Origin: Solirubrobacter deserti
Lineage (GTDB): Bacteria; Actinomycetota; Thermoleophilia; Solirubrobacterales; Solirubrobacteraceae
Length of the DNA stretch: 45,206 bases
Direction of reading: 5' to 3'
Assembly (NCBI RefSeq): GCF_027587175.1
Contig: NZ_JAPCID010000057.1
Coordinates: 1-45,206 of the forward strand
Part shown: positions 15,839 through 23,740 of the stretch, one piece after another
Numbering within the stretch: the first letter of the stretch is position 1
Layout: each line of letters starts with the position of its first letter
Program-made: the position numbers and the translations under genes
Notes under the pieces: generated by a model
The model's database searches: none
What the model was told of the DNA's origin: nothing
What the model saw: the letters and a program-made list of their open reading frames with translations, nothing else

Positions 15839-17476
15839 GTGAACCGTCCGTTCGACCTTGACGCCGCCCGCCGGCGATCCCGCTGTGTGATCGCCGAACC
15901 GGCGTCGTACGCCTTCACGACCGCCGCGCAGCGCGAATGGCTGACTCCTCGCGGGTTCTCGCTGCTGCAGTCGGCGATCGTGGACGGCCACGGGCTCGGC
16001 GAGGACCTGGCGCACGAGGTGGCCCGCGCGCTGCGCGGCTGGGCGGCGAGCCGCGGCGCGACCCAGGTCGCGTTCCGGGTCCACGCGCTCGCCGGTGAGC
16101 CGGCCGAGTACCGGCTCGAGCTCCCCCGCCTGACCGGTCAGGACCTGGTGGGCGGCGCCCACGCCACGCCCGCCCGCGGCCGGCTCACCTGGGACCCGGC
16201 CAGCGCGGCGTTCATCCGCGTCGACGGGCGCGGCGCGACGCTGTGCCTGCCGTCCGTGCTGGCTTCGGCCGACGGGGAGGCGCTCGATCACCGGCTGCCG
16301 CTGATGCGCTCCGAGGACGCGCTGGCCGCGGTCGCCGCCCGGGCGCTGCGCCTGCTCGGCGGCGGCGCGCGTGAACGCGTGCTGCCGACCGTGGCGCTCT
16401 CGCGCGCGTTCGAGCTCGTCGACGCGCAGCCCGGGGAGCCGCGCGGCGTCGCCGAGCGCGTATCGGGGTGCATGATCGAGGCCGAACGCGCGCTCGACCG
16501 CGTCGCCGCGGGCGTGCGGATCGGCGGCCAGGTGCTCACGGTGCTGCCGGCCGCGACCGGGCTCGCCGCCGACCGGCTGACGCTCGCGCTCGAGGTGCTG
16601 GCCGACGTCGCGCCGCGGTACGGGCTCACGCTGCGCGCCGGCGCCGCCGGGCCCGACGCGTGGTCGCTGATGGCGGGCGCGCACGGCAACCTGCTCGCGC
16701 CCGGCTCGACACCGCGCGCGCACCTGCGCTTCGCGTTCTTCGCCGCCGCCGTGGTCCGCGCATTCGCCGCGCACCCGGGCCTCGTCGGCCGGCTCGACCT
16801 CGGCCCGGACCTCGACGCCGTCCTGGCCGCCCTCGCGCGCGGCGAGCTGTTCGCCGGCAGCGACGAGGAGCGCGGCTGCGGCGCGCCGCCGCTCCCGCGC
16901 GTCGCCGGCCGCGCGACCGCCTACGGCTTCAGCGGCGCCGGTTTCGCGCTCGGCGCCCTGGACCCGTTCACCAGCACCGTCGTGAACACCATCGTCGCCG
17001 ACGCGATCATCGAGCAGGTCCGCTCGGTGCAGGCCTGGCTGACCGCGGGCGAGGACTTCGAGCCGGCCGTCCGCGAGGTCATCGCGGACGCCTACCGCCG
17101 CCATCGCCACGCCGGCCGCACGCTCGTTCCCGACACGGCGACGCGCGTGTTCGCCGAGCACTCCGTGATGTCCGCGCGTGAGCTGGAGGCCCGCCGCGCC
17201 GCGCGCCTGCGCGACGAGGCGCGCGAGGCGGTCGAGCGCGCCCGTGCCTACGTGGCGCCCGCCGCGATCCTGCGCCGCGCGCGGCTGTCCCCGCCCCGCA
17301 CCCGCGAGGCGTCCCGCCAGGCGGCCGAGATCGACGAGGCGCTGCGCACCGTCCAGGCCGCGTCACGGGCGCTGGACGCGATCGTCGCCGCCGGCGACAC
17401 GAGCGCCGTGCCGCCGCTGCTGGCGGACCTGCGCGCCGCCGCGCAGCGCCTCACGCCGGCTCGAACAGAGAGTTGA
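15839..17476 (+). CDS. Glutamine synthetase III homologue lacking catalytic motifs (pseudo-GS)
   Basis: This 545-residue protein aligns along its length with type III glutamine synthetase (GlnN, about 700-730 residues) but is shorter and has lost the active site. Framework matches are ALRGWAASRGATQ (about 64-76), TWDPASAAF (117-125), ATLCLPS...DGEALDHRLPLMRS (133-158), NLLAPGSTPRAHLRF (284-298) and AEHSVMSARELEARR...VAPAAI (439-477). At GSIII catalytic positions it differs: HWFQP is FRVHA, EQEYFLVD is SRAFELVD, GSGKHNNWS is AGPDAWS, and DRNRTSPFAFTGNKFEFR is GRATAYGFSGAGFALG. RHNEVAPGQ has no counterpart. The frame is intact with high GC3, so a maintained regulatory or scaffold protein is more likely than a pseudogene. 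GGAG precedes the GTG. The last 26 bases overlap the response-regulator gene. Confidence 0.78.
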   Translation: MNRPFDLDAARRRSRCVIAEPASYAFTTAAQREWLTPRGFSLLQSAIVDGHGLGEDLAHEVARALRGWAASRGATQVAFRVHALAGEPAEYRLELPRLTGQDLVGGAHATPARGRLTWDPASAAFIRVDGRGATLCLPSVLASADGEALDHRLPLMRSEDALAAVAARALRLLGGGARERVLPTVALSRAFELVDAQPGEPRGVAERVSGCMIEAERALDRVAAGVRIGGQVLTVLPAATGLAADRLTLALEVLADVAPRYGLTLRAGAAGPDAWSLMAGAHGNLLAPGSTPRAHLRFAFFAAAVVRAFAAHPGLVGRLDLGPDLDAVLAALARGELFAGSDEERGCGAPPLPRVAGRATAYGFSGAGFALGALDPFTSTVVNTIVADAIIEQVRSVQAWLTAGEDFEPAVREVIADAYRRHRHAGRTLVPDTATRVFAEHSVMSARELEARRAARLRDEAREAVERARAYVAPAAILRRARLSPPRTREASRQAAEIDEALRTVQAASRALDAIVAAGDTSAVPPLLADLRAAAQRLTPARTES

Positions 17477-18086
17477 TCAGGCCGATCGCGACGGCCTGGG
17501 CGGACGTGCGCGCGCCGAGCTTGCGGCGTACCTCGGTGGTGTGCGACTTCACGGTCTCCTCGCCGATCCCCATCTGCTCGGCGATCTCCTTGCGCTCCAG
17601 GCCTTGAGCGAGCAGCCGTAGCACGGTCAGCTGCTTGGGGGAGAGCTCCTGGAAGTCCCGGCCGTCCGCGCTGGCCGCGAACGCCGGTGATGTGAATGAG
17701 CGCCCGCGCGACGCGAGCAGCACCGCCTTGAGGAGGTCCCCGGGGGAGTCGCCCTTGGAGACGACACCCTGCGCGCCGGCCGCGAACGCCCGCTCGGCCA
17801 CGCCGAGCTCGTCCAGGCCGGTGTAGAAGACGACGTCGACCGCCGGCAGGTCGGCCCGGATGCGCCGGCACAGCTCGAAGCCGTCGATCGCCGAGCCCTC
17901 TAGCGCCACGTCGAGCACCGCGACCCGCGGCGAGTGCTCGCGGCAGGCGGCGATCGCCTCCTCCGCGTCGTGGGCGTACGCCACCACGTCCACCTCGGGA
18001 CGATTGTGGAAGAGCGTGCGCAACCCGAGGACGACCATCCTGTGGTCGTCCACCAGGACAACGGGTACGGCAAGGGCGGAGGACAC
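17451..18086 (-). CDS. NarL/LuxR-type response regulator
   Basis: This 211-residue protein has a receiver domain (about 8-125: VVLVDDHRMV; phospho-acceptor Asp59 in VAVLDVAL; VVSKGD with the conserved Lys) and a C-terminal LuxR helix-turn-helix (about 146-205: LSPKQLTVLRLLAQGLERKEIAEQ, then EETVKSHTTEVRRKLGA). It should bind DNA as a dimer when phosphorylated. The GTG at 18086 starts right before the receiver strand. Two GGAC-N5-GTCC dyads lie 43-74 bp upstream. The four-PAS kinase encoded nearby is the obvious candidate partner. Confidence 0.93.
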   Translation of the reverse strand: MSSALAVPVVLVDDHRMVVLGLRTLFHNRPEVDVVAYAHDAEEAIAACREHSPRVAVLDVALEGSAIDGFELCRRIRADLPAVDVVFYTGLDELGVAERAFAAGAQGVVSKGDSPGDLLKAVLLASRGRSFTSPAFAASADGRDFQELSPKQLTVLRLLAQGLERKEIAEQMGIGEETVKSHTTEVRRKLGARTSAQAVAIGLINSLFEPA

Positions 18087-18128
18087 AGCGACCTATCCGA
18101 TGGTAAACCGGCGGCATCGAGCGCTGCT

Positions 18129-18160
18129 GGACGCTCGGTCCGCGTGCGGACATCCTGTCC
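18129..18160. promoter_or_regulatory. Two GGAC-N5-GTCC dyads between divergent response regulators
   Basis: GGACGCTCGGTCC (18129-18141) and GGACATCCTGTCC (18148-18160) are two copies of one dyad with starts 19 bp apart. NarL-family regulators bind dyads of this general kind (DosR-type boxes also use GGAC/GTCC half-sites), so this may be the target of the adjacent NarL-type protein. Confidence 0.5.
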
Positions 18161-18246
18161 AGTCGCCGAACGCCGTGGAAAGGCTCACCCGCACGGGGGA
18201 GGCGCGTGATCCGGCCCGCGCAGCAGGGCGATACTCCGGATCGACG

Positions 18247-18630
18247 ATGACTGCGCCGACACGAGTGCTGGTGGCCGACGATGAGCCGCTGATCCGATTG
18301 CTGCTACGGCACACGCTCGAGCGCCGGCCCGGCCTGGAAATCGTGGGCGAAGCGGCAGATGGCGCCGAAGCGCTCAGCCTGATCGAAGCCCTGCAGCCGG
18401 ACATCGTGGTCCTGGACCTGTCGATGCCCGAGCCGGACGGGCTCGAGGTGACACGGCGGTTGCGCGCCGCCCGCAACGCCTGCGGGATCGTCGTGTTCTC
18501 GAGCACGACCGGCGCCGAGCCGGCCGTGCTGGCCTGCGGCGCGGACCGGTTCGTGGACAAGGCGGCGGGCGTCGAAGACGCGGTCGACGCGGTCGTCGCC
18601 CTCAGCGCGCTGCGGGGACCCGGAGGCTGA
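18247..18630 (+). CDS. Single-domain response regulator (CheY-like)
   Basis: This 127-residue stand-alone receiver has the acidic pair in VLVADDEPLIR, phospho-acceptor Asp57 in DIVVLDLSMPEPDG, Ser85/Ser86 in VVFSSTTG and Lys105 in FVDKAAG. There is no output domain, so it probably acts in a phosphorelay or by protein-protein contact. Its final 29 bases overlap the end of the convergent kinase gene. The ATG is chosen because the receiver begins directly after it. Confidence 0.92.
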   Translation: MTAPTRVLVADDEPLIRLLLRHTLERRPGLEIVGEAADGAEALSLIEALQPDIVVLDLSMPEPDGLEVTRRLRAARNACGIVVFSSTTGAEPAVLACGADRFVDKAAGVEDAVDAVVALSALRGPGG

Positions 18631-20773
18631 ACACCGAGCCCCTGCCGGGGCCCGGCGAGGCGGCTTCCAGCCGGCCGCCCAGGCGCTCGAGCATGCGGCG
18701 CGCCACGGCGAGGCCCATGCCGGTGCCCTCGGCCGCCGTCGGGCCGCGCTCGAAGAGCCCGAACACGCGCTCGAGGTCCTCGGCCGTGAGCCCGACGCCG
18801 TTGTCGGCGACGCGGATCTCGACGTCCTCCGCCGTCACGGTCGCGACCACCTCGACGCGCGGCACCACGTCGGGACGGCGGTACTTGATCGCGTTGGCGA
18901 TCACGTTCTGCAGCACGAGCGCGACTTCGGTGCGCGGGACCAGGACCTCCGGGAGCGGCTCGTGGACGACCACCTCCGCGGACGCCTCGGCCGCGGCGGC
19001 GCGCAGCGCGTCGACGGCGTCGCGCACCGCCACCGCGACGGGGACGCGCTCCGCCGGGGCGCCCCCGAGCGCCACGCGCGCCACCTGCATCAGAGAGCGG
19101 ATCTGCCCGCTGAGCCGGCTGGCGGCCGCGTCGATGTGGGTCATCAGCTCGCGCTCGTCGGGCTCCAACCGCTCGCCCGTGGTCGCGATCAACGCCCCCG
19201 CGCTGAGCTGGATCGACTGCAGCGGCTCCTGCAGGTCGTGGCTGGCGGCGTACGCGAACCGCTCCAGCTCGGCGTTGGAGCGCTCCAGCTGCGCCGCGCG
19301 CTCCTCCAGCGTCCGCTCCGCCGCGTCGAGGTCGGTGATGTCGCGGATCAGCGCGAGCGACCCGCGCCAGTGGCCGTCGAGCAGCGTCAGCGGCGCCATC
19401 GAGACCTGCGCGGGGAAGTGCGAGCCGTCGTGACGCAGGCGGGACGACCGGACCGTCAGGGTGCGACCGCGGTGGACCTCGGCGAGCTGGGACTCGAACA
19501 GGGCGCGTTCGTCCTCGGGCACGACCAGCTCCGCATAGCTGCGGCCGATCGCTTCCTCGGCGCGCAGACCGAACATGGCCTCGGCCCCGGGGTTCCAGGT
19601 CGCGATCCGGCCCTCCTCGTCGCGCGCCACGATCGCGTCCGGCGCGGCCTGCACGAGCGCGGCCAGCTGCGCCTGATCGGCTTCGGCGCGCCGCAGCTCG
19701 GACACGTCGGACGCGATCACGCCGATCGCCTCCGGCTGCCCGTCGGGCCCGGGCAGCGGGAAGCGCGTGACGACGAACGCGTAGTCGCGGCCGCTCGGGC
19801 CGGTGAAGTCGAGCGAGAACGTCATCGGGACCCCGGCGGCGAGCACCTCGCGCTCCTGCGCGCGGCTGAGCGCGGCGACGTCCGCCGGGAACATCTCCGA
19901 GTCGAGCCGGCCGATCATCTCCTCCGGTGTGCGGTCCCCACCGCCGCGGTTGGTCAGCAGGTAGCGGCCCTCGAGGTCCTTGAGCGCGATCGAGTTCGGC
20001 GCGTGCTCGATGATCCGGTCCAGCAGCCGCTGCGCACGGAGGCGGTCGCTGACGTCGAGCACGGTCATGGCGGCGCCCGTGATCGTGCCGCTCGGGTCCC
20101 GGATCGGGGCCGTGCTCACCTCCACCTCGAACCGTGTTCCGTCGCGGCGCTGCGCGACGGTTCCACGCCGCAGGATGCCCTTGGCCGCGACTGCCGCGAA
20201 CAAGGCCTCGGCGCCCAGCCGGTGCTCGGGCACCACGAGCTCGTCGCCGCTGCGGCCGACGATCTCCTCCGCGGGCCATCCGAACAGGCGCTCGGCGGAC
20301 GGGCTGAAGAACAGGATCGTGCCGTCCACGTCGACGCCCAGGATCGCCTCGGCGGCGGCGTCCACGATCGCACGTAGGCGGGCGGCCTGGGCCTCGGCCC
20401 GCACGCGGTCGCTCACGTCGCGCCCGACGGCCACGATCCCGGTCACGACGCCGTCATCGTCCATCAGCGGCGACAGCGTGACCTCGGCGGAGAAGACGGA
20501 CCCGTCCCGGCGAAGCAGCTCCATGACGGCCGGCTCCGGCACCCGCTCGCCGGCCGCGAGCCGGGTGGCGAGCTCGCGCGAGCGCTCGCGCTCCGGCGGC
20601 GAGGAGAGCTCGCTGACGTGGCGGCCCGCGAGCTCGGCCGCCGCGCTGCCGAACAGCCGCTCCGCCGCCGGGTTGACGTAGCGCACGCACCCGTCCAGCC
20701 CGGACACCACGACCGCGTCGGGAACGCTCGCGGCCACGGCGGCGAGCATGGTGGTCAGGGCGGGCTCGGCCAC
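18602..20773 (-). CDS. Cytoplasmic multi-PAS sensor histidine kinase
   Basis: This 723-residue protein has four PAS domains (about 8-122, 132-245, 250-362, 368-482). A coiled segment leads to HisKA with phospho-His512 (YAASHDLQEPLQS) and an HATPase domain (N box NVIANAIKYR about 623-632, G1 VADNGVGL about 655-662, G2 EGTGMGLAV about 682-690). No membrane helix is present, so it senses an internal signal such as redox, light or a small ligand; no haem- or flavin-specific residue is obvious. Three PAS domains end in a DVS/DIT-type connector. It starts with GTG. The two neighbouring receivers are likely phosphorylation targets. Confidence 0.93.
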   Translation of the reverse strand: MAEPALTTMLAAVAASVPDAVVVSGLDGCVRYVNPAAERLFGSAAAELAGRHVSELSSPPERERSRELATRLAAGERVPEPAVMELLRRDGSVFSAEVTLSPLMDDDGVVTGIVAVGRDVSDRVRAEAQAARLRAIVDAAAEAILGVDVDGTILFFSPSAERLFGWPAEEIVGRSGDELVVPEHRLGAEALFAAVAAKGILRRGTVAQRRDGTRFEVEVSTAPIRDPSGTITGAAMTVLDVSDRLRAQRLLDRIIEHAPNSIALKDLEGRYLLTNRGGGDRTPEEMIGRLDSEMFPADVAALSRAQEREVLAAGVPMTFSLDFTGPSGRDYAFVVTRFPLPGPDGQPEAIGVIASDVSELRRAEADQAQLAALVQAAPDAIVARDEEGRIATWNPGAEAMFGLRAEEAIGRSYAELVVPEDERALFESQLAEVHRGRTLTVRSSRLRHDGSHFPAQVSMAPLTLLDGHWRGSLALIRDITDLDAAERTLEERAAQLERSNAELERFAYAASHDLQEPLQSIQLSAGALIATTGERLEPDERELMTHIDAAASRLSGQIRSLMQVARVALGGAPAERVPVAVAVRDAVDALRAAAAEASAEVVVHEPLPEVLVPRTEVALVLQNVIANAIKYRRPDVVPRVEVVATVTAEDVEIRVADNGVGLTAEDLERVFGLFERGPTAAEGTGMGLAVARRMLERLGGRLEAASPGPGRGSVFSLRVPAAR

Positions 20774-20794
20774 TCGCCCAGGATACGAACGCCG

Positions 20795-21113
20795 TCAGGC
20801 GTCGTGGGCGAGCTCGTGGTCGCGCGGGAGCAGCGACGTGAGCAGCCGGAAGATCATGCTCGGCGTGCTCGGCCACAACTCGACGGCGTCGGGGAGCAGC
20901 CACACGCCGCCGTCGGTGTCCAGGACCTCGAGCCGGCGCACGGCCCGTGGACTCGGGCGCCGACGACCACACCGCTTGCACCAGCCAGTGCTCGCGCAGG
21001 CCCGCGATCAGCGCCCGTGCCCGCTCCGCGCCGGCGGCACGCACCGCCAGCACGCGCGCGTGGCCTGCTCGGCCGCGGCGAGGGCCTGCGCGCCGGCGTC
21101 GCACGCGGCGCCG
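20795..21113 (-). pseudogene. Frameshifted remnant, downstream half of an EspC-like locus
   Basis: Coding-like sequence (high GC3, ordinary composition) jumps between two frames. Reading leftward, CGAACDAGAQALAAAEQATR (from about 21113) is in one frame and AERARALIAGLREHWLVQAV in another. From about 20950 the first frame resumes with RLEVLDTDGGVWLLPDAVEL and ends at a TGA at 20795. I do not recognise the C-terminal part. It is either a decayed gene or carries sequencing errors. It may be one gene with the EspC-like segment upstream, or a second small gene. Confidence 0.45.
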
Positions 21114-21377
21114 CATCGCCTCCGCGTCCGTGCCGGTGTGGGCCGAAGCGGCGCCCCCGAGGCCGGCGGCGGACCCGGCGACCAGCGACAGCGAGGCCGC
21201 CCACGCGCCGCAGCACTCGGCGATCGCCGCCGCGGCCCCGGGCGCTCCGGCCGCTCCCGCGGCGGTACCGCCGGCGGCGTCGAGCCCGCCGCTCAACGCC
21301 GCCACCTGATCGGCGAGGGCCGTCTGACGCCCGCTCGCCGTCTGGAGTTGTCCTGGGTCTACTTCGATCCGGGGCAC
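21114..21377 (-). pseudogene. EspC/WXG100-like small protein, 5' part before a frameshift
   Basis: About 88 residues from a GTG (VPRIEVDPGQLQ) look like the EspC-type proteins linked to type VII (ESX) secretion: an N-terminal VDP-x-x-L start, an Ala/Gly-rich helical hairpin, and an ending SAHTGTDAEA that resembles the family's Y-x-x-TD-x-x-A tail. No stop follows in this frame; coding potential moves to another frame at about 21114. AGGAG lies only two bases before the GTG, so the start is uncertain. No ESX machinery is present in this window. Confidence 0.4.
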
Positions 21378-21426
21378 GGCTCCTGAGCCTTGCACCGCGA
21401 GCTGCGGCCCCCCGAAACGCCGAGGT

Positions 21427-21720
21427 TCAGTCGACCATCGGCGCGTAGAACTCGCGCTTGCGCTCGAGCAGGCGCGGGATCGCGTCGCCGAAGCCGAGCC
21501 GCTGGAAGTGCTCGGTCTCGGTGTGGGCGGTGTATGCCGCCTCGTCGACGTACTGCTCGTAGATGAAGAACTTCGTCGGGTCCTCGGGGTCCCGGTTCGG
21601 GATGTAGACGAGCACACCCTCCTCGGCGCGCGAGGGCTCGACCAGCTCGGACAGGCAGCGTGCGACTTCGTCTTCCTCGCCGGGCTTGGCGATCCAGGTC
21701 ACCGCGACGGTGTAGGCCAT
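21427..21720 (-). CDS. Small ABM-domain monooxygenase
   Basis: This 97-residue protein has the dimeric ferredoxin-like fold of antibiotic-biosynthesis (ABM) monooxygenases: YTVAVTWIAKPGEEDEVARC, then SRAEEGVLVYIPNRDPEDPT, then KFFIYEQYVDEAAYTAHTET with the conserved His and HF pattern. Such enzymes oxidise quinols or aromatic compounds without a bound metal. It is the last gene of the molybdenum hydroxylase operon. Its ATG lies 22 bases inside the end of the XdhC gene and has an AAGGGAAGC ribosome site. Confidence 0.85.
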   Translation of the reverse strand: MAYTVAVTWIAKPGEEDEVARCLSELVEPSRAEEGVLVYIPNRDPEDPTKFFIYEQYVDEAAYTAHTETEHFQRLGFGDAIPRLLERKREFYAPMVD

Positions 21721-22853
21721 GCTTCCCTTTCGTTCTGAGTATCCGCGTGACGGATCGGCCCTTCGGCCTCCCGCAGCGGCATGCCGTGTCGCCCAGCTCG
21801 GTGGGCGATGATCTCGGCCAGGACGGCGACCGCCGTCTCCTCCACGGTGGAGGCGCCGATGTCCAGCCCGCAGGGCGCGAAGATGCGGTCGATCTCCTCG
21901 TCGGTCACGCCGACGTCGCGCAGCCGCCGGTTGCGGTCCGCGGTCGTGTTGCGCGAGCCGAGCGCGCCGATGTAGCCGGCCCCCGTCTTCAGGGCGGCCT
22001 GCACGGCGGGGACGTCGAGCTTCGGGTCGTGCGTGAAGATCAGCACCGCGTCGCGCGGGCCGAGCTCGACGCCGTCGAGCACCGCGTCGGGCCAGCCGAC
22101 CTCGGTCTCCGCGGCGGCGCTGAAGCGGCGTGACTTCAGGAAGGCCGAGCGCGGGTCGGCGATCGTGACGCGGTAGCCGAGGCCCTTGGCCAGCGGCGCG
22201 AGCGCGCTCGAGAAGTCGATCGCGCCGAACACGACCATCCGCGGCGGCTCGGCCTGAATCGAGTTGTAGACACGCAGGCCGGAGCCCAGTGAGGCGCCGT
22301 CCGCGCCGAAGTCGCGCAGTGACGAGCGGCCCTCGGTGAGCAGACCCTGGGCCTCGCGCGCGGCGTTCTTGTCCAGCAGCTCGCCCTGGCCCAGCGACCC
22401 GATCACCCGCTCGCCGTCGACGAACAGCTTCGCGCCCGCGTGTTCGCCGTCGAGCAGCGTCACGAGCCCGGCCGGCGTGTGGTCGATCGTCGACTGCAGG
22501 TCGGCGAGCACGGCCTCGTGGTGCTCGGGGCGCAGCTCGTGGATGAAGATGTGCACGATGCCGCCGCACATCAGCCCGACGGTGCCGGCGAGCTCGTCGC
22601 TGATCCCGTAGGTGACGAGCTGCGGGGCGGCATTGCTCTCCAGCATCTCCATGGCCGCCGCGGCCACGGCGCCCTCGACGCAGCCGCCGGTGATCGAGCC
22701 CTCGATCCCGCCCTGGTCGTCGATGTACATGGACGCGCCGACGTCCAGCGGCGAGGAACCCTCGACCTCGACGAGCAGCCCAGCCGCGACCCGCCGGCCT
22801 TCCCGCAGCCACCCGGCGACGGCGTTCGCGGTGTGCTGGACTGGACGGGTCAT
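21699..22853 (-). CDS. XdhC/CoxI-family molybdenum hydroxylase maturation factor
   Basis: This 384-residue cytoplasmic protein carries the XdhC signatures: GRRVAAGLLVEVEGSSP, YIDDQGGIEGSITGGCVEGA, CGGIVHIFIHEL, and a Rossmann-like second domain (RMVVFGAIDFSSALAPLAK, then YIGALGSRNT and IGASTVEETAVAVLAEI). XdhC proteins bind the molybdenum cofactor, promote its sulfuration and insert it into hydroxylases. This fits the enzyme encoded upstream in the same operon. The ATG begins two bases past the amidohydrolase stop. Confidence 0.93.
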   Translation of the reverse strand: MTRPVQHTANAVAGWLREGRRVAAGLLVEVEGSSPLDVGASMYIDDQGGIEGSITGGCVEGAVAAAAMEMLESNAAPQLVTYGISDELAGTVGLMCGGIVHIFIHELRPEHHEAVLADLQSTIDHTPAGLVTLLDGEHAGAKLFVDGERVIGSLGQGELLDKNAAREAQGLLTEGRSSLRDFGADGASLGSGLRVYNSIQAEPPRMVVFGAIDFSSALAPLAKGLGYRVTIADPRSAFLKSRRFSAAAETEVGWPDAVLDGVELGPRDAVLIFTHDPKLDVPAVQAALKTGAGYIGALGSRNTTADRNRRLRDVGVTDEEIDRIFAPCGLDIGASTVEETAVAVLAEIIAHRAGRHGMPLREAEGPIRHADTQNEREAWPTPSR

Positions 22854-22855
22854 CT

Positions 22856-23740
22856 CTAAGCCTCCTCGAGCCGGTATACGCGGCGCGCGGTCCGGCCGAG
22901 CACGTCGTCCTGGACCTCCTGCGGGAAGCCGGCCAACACGCCGAACCACGCGTTCACCAGGCTAGAGAAGTCGGTCCAGAGGCTTTCCACGGGGAAGTTG
23001 GTGCCGAACATCGCGCGGTCGGAGCCGAACGCGTCGACGACCACCGTGGTGACGGTCTTGATCCAGTCCGGGTCGACGCGGTGGATGAACGTGCCCTGGC
23101 CGGACAGCTTCACGTTGACGTTGCGCAGCGTCGCCAGCTCGTGCAGGAACTCGCGCCACGGCTCGCCCTCGATCGGCATCCCCGCGTGGATGAGCACGAA
23201 GGTCACGTCCGGGTGCGCGCCGACCAGCTCGCGCACGTACGGCAGCTGGTTCGGGAACGCCTGCAGCTCGAACACCCAGCCGCGCTCGGCGATCCGCTCG
23301 AGGTTCTCGCCGAGCACGGGGTCGAGCATCGCGTCGGCGGACTTGGCGAACCGGAACGCCTCGTGCTCGTGCCAGTGCAGCTGCAGCCGGCAGCCGCGCA
23401 TCCGCGGCGAGGCGGCGATCTGGGCGTCGAAGGTCTCTTCCGCGCGCGGGTCGAACAGGTCCGCCGAGCCGACGATCGCGCTCGGCCAGCCCGTCTCGTC
23501 GGCCTGCGCCTGCACCCACTTGACCTCGTCCACCGAGCGGTCCAGCGGCCAGTTCGCCTGCGTGTAGACGGACTGCGTGAACCCCGCGGCCGCGGCGGCC
23601 TCGCCGTACTCGGCCGCGAGATAGTCGCGTTTCTGCAGCGCCTCGTAGGGCCCGAAGATGCGCGGGATCATCGGCCCGCTCAGCCACGGCAGGTCCTGGA
23701 CCCGCCAGATGTGGTGATGGGCGTCGACGTATCCGCTCAC
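22856..23740 (-). CDS. Amidohydrolase-2 family hydrolase (lactonase-like)
   Basis: This 294-residue TIM-barrel protein starts with the metal-binding YVDAHHHIW and continues with GCRLQLHWHEHE, VTFVLIHAGMP and MFGTNFPVESLW (the terminal Asp/Asn strand). This is the Amidohydro_2 branch that includes fuconolactonase and pyrone-dicarboxylate lactonase. In an operon with an FAH protein and a ring hydroxylase, hydrolysis of a lactone or cyclic amide intermediate is plausible. The GTG overlaps the CoxE-like stop (GTGA). Confidence 0.88.
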   Translation of the reverse strand: MSGYVDAHHHIWRVQDLPWLSGPMIPRIFGPYEALQKRDYLAAEYGEAAAAAGFTQSVYTQANWPLDRSVDEVKWVQAQADETGWPSAIVGSADLFDPRAEETFDAQIAASPRMRGCRLQLHWHEHEAFRFAKSADAMLDPVLGENLERIAERGWVFELQAFPNQLPYVRELVGAHPDVTFVLIHAGMPIEGEPWREFLHELATLRNVNVKLSGQGTFIHRVDPDWIKTVTTVVVDAFGSDRAMFGTNFPVESLWTDFSSLVNAWFGVLAGFPQEVQDDVLGRTARRVYRLEEA

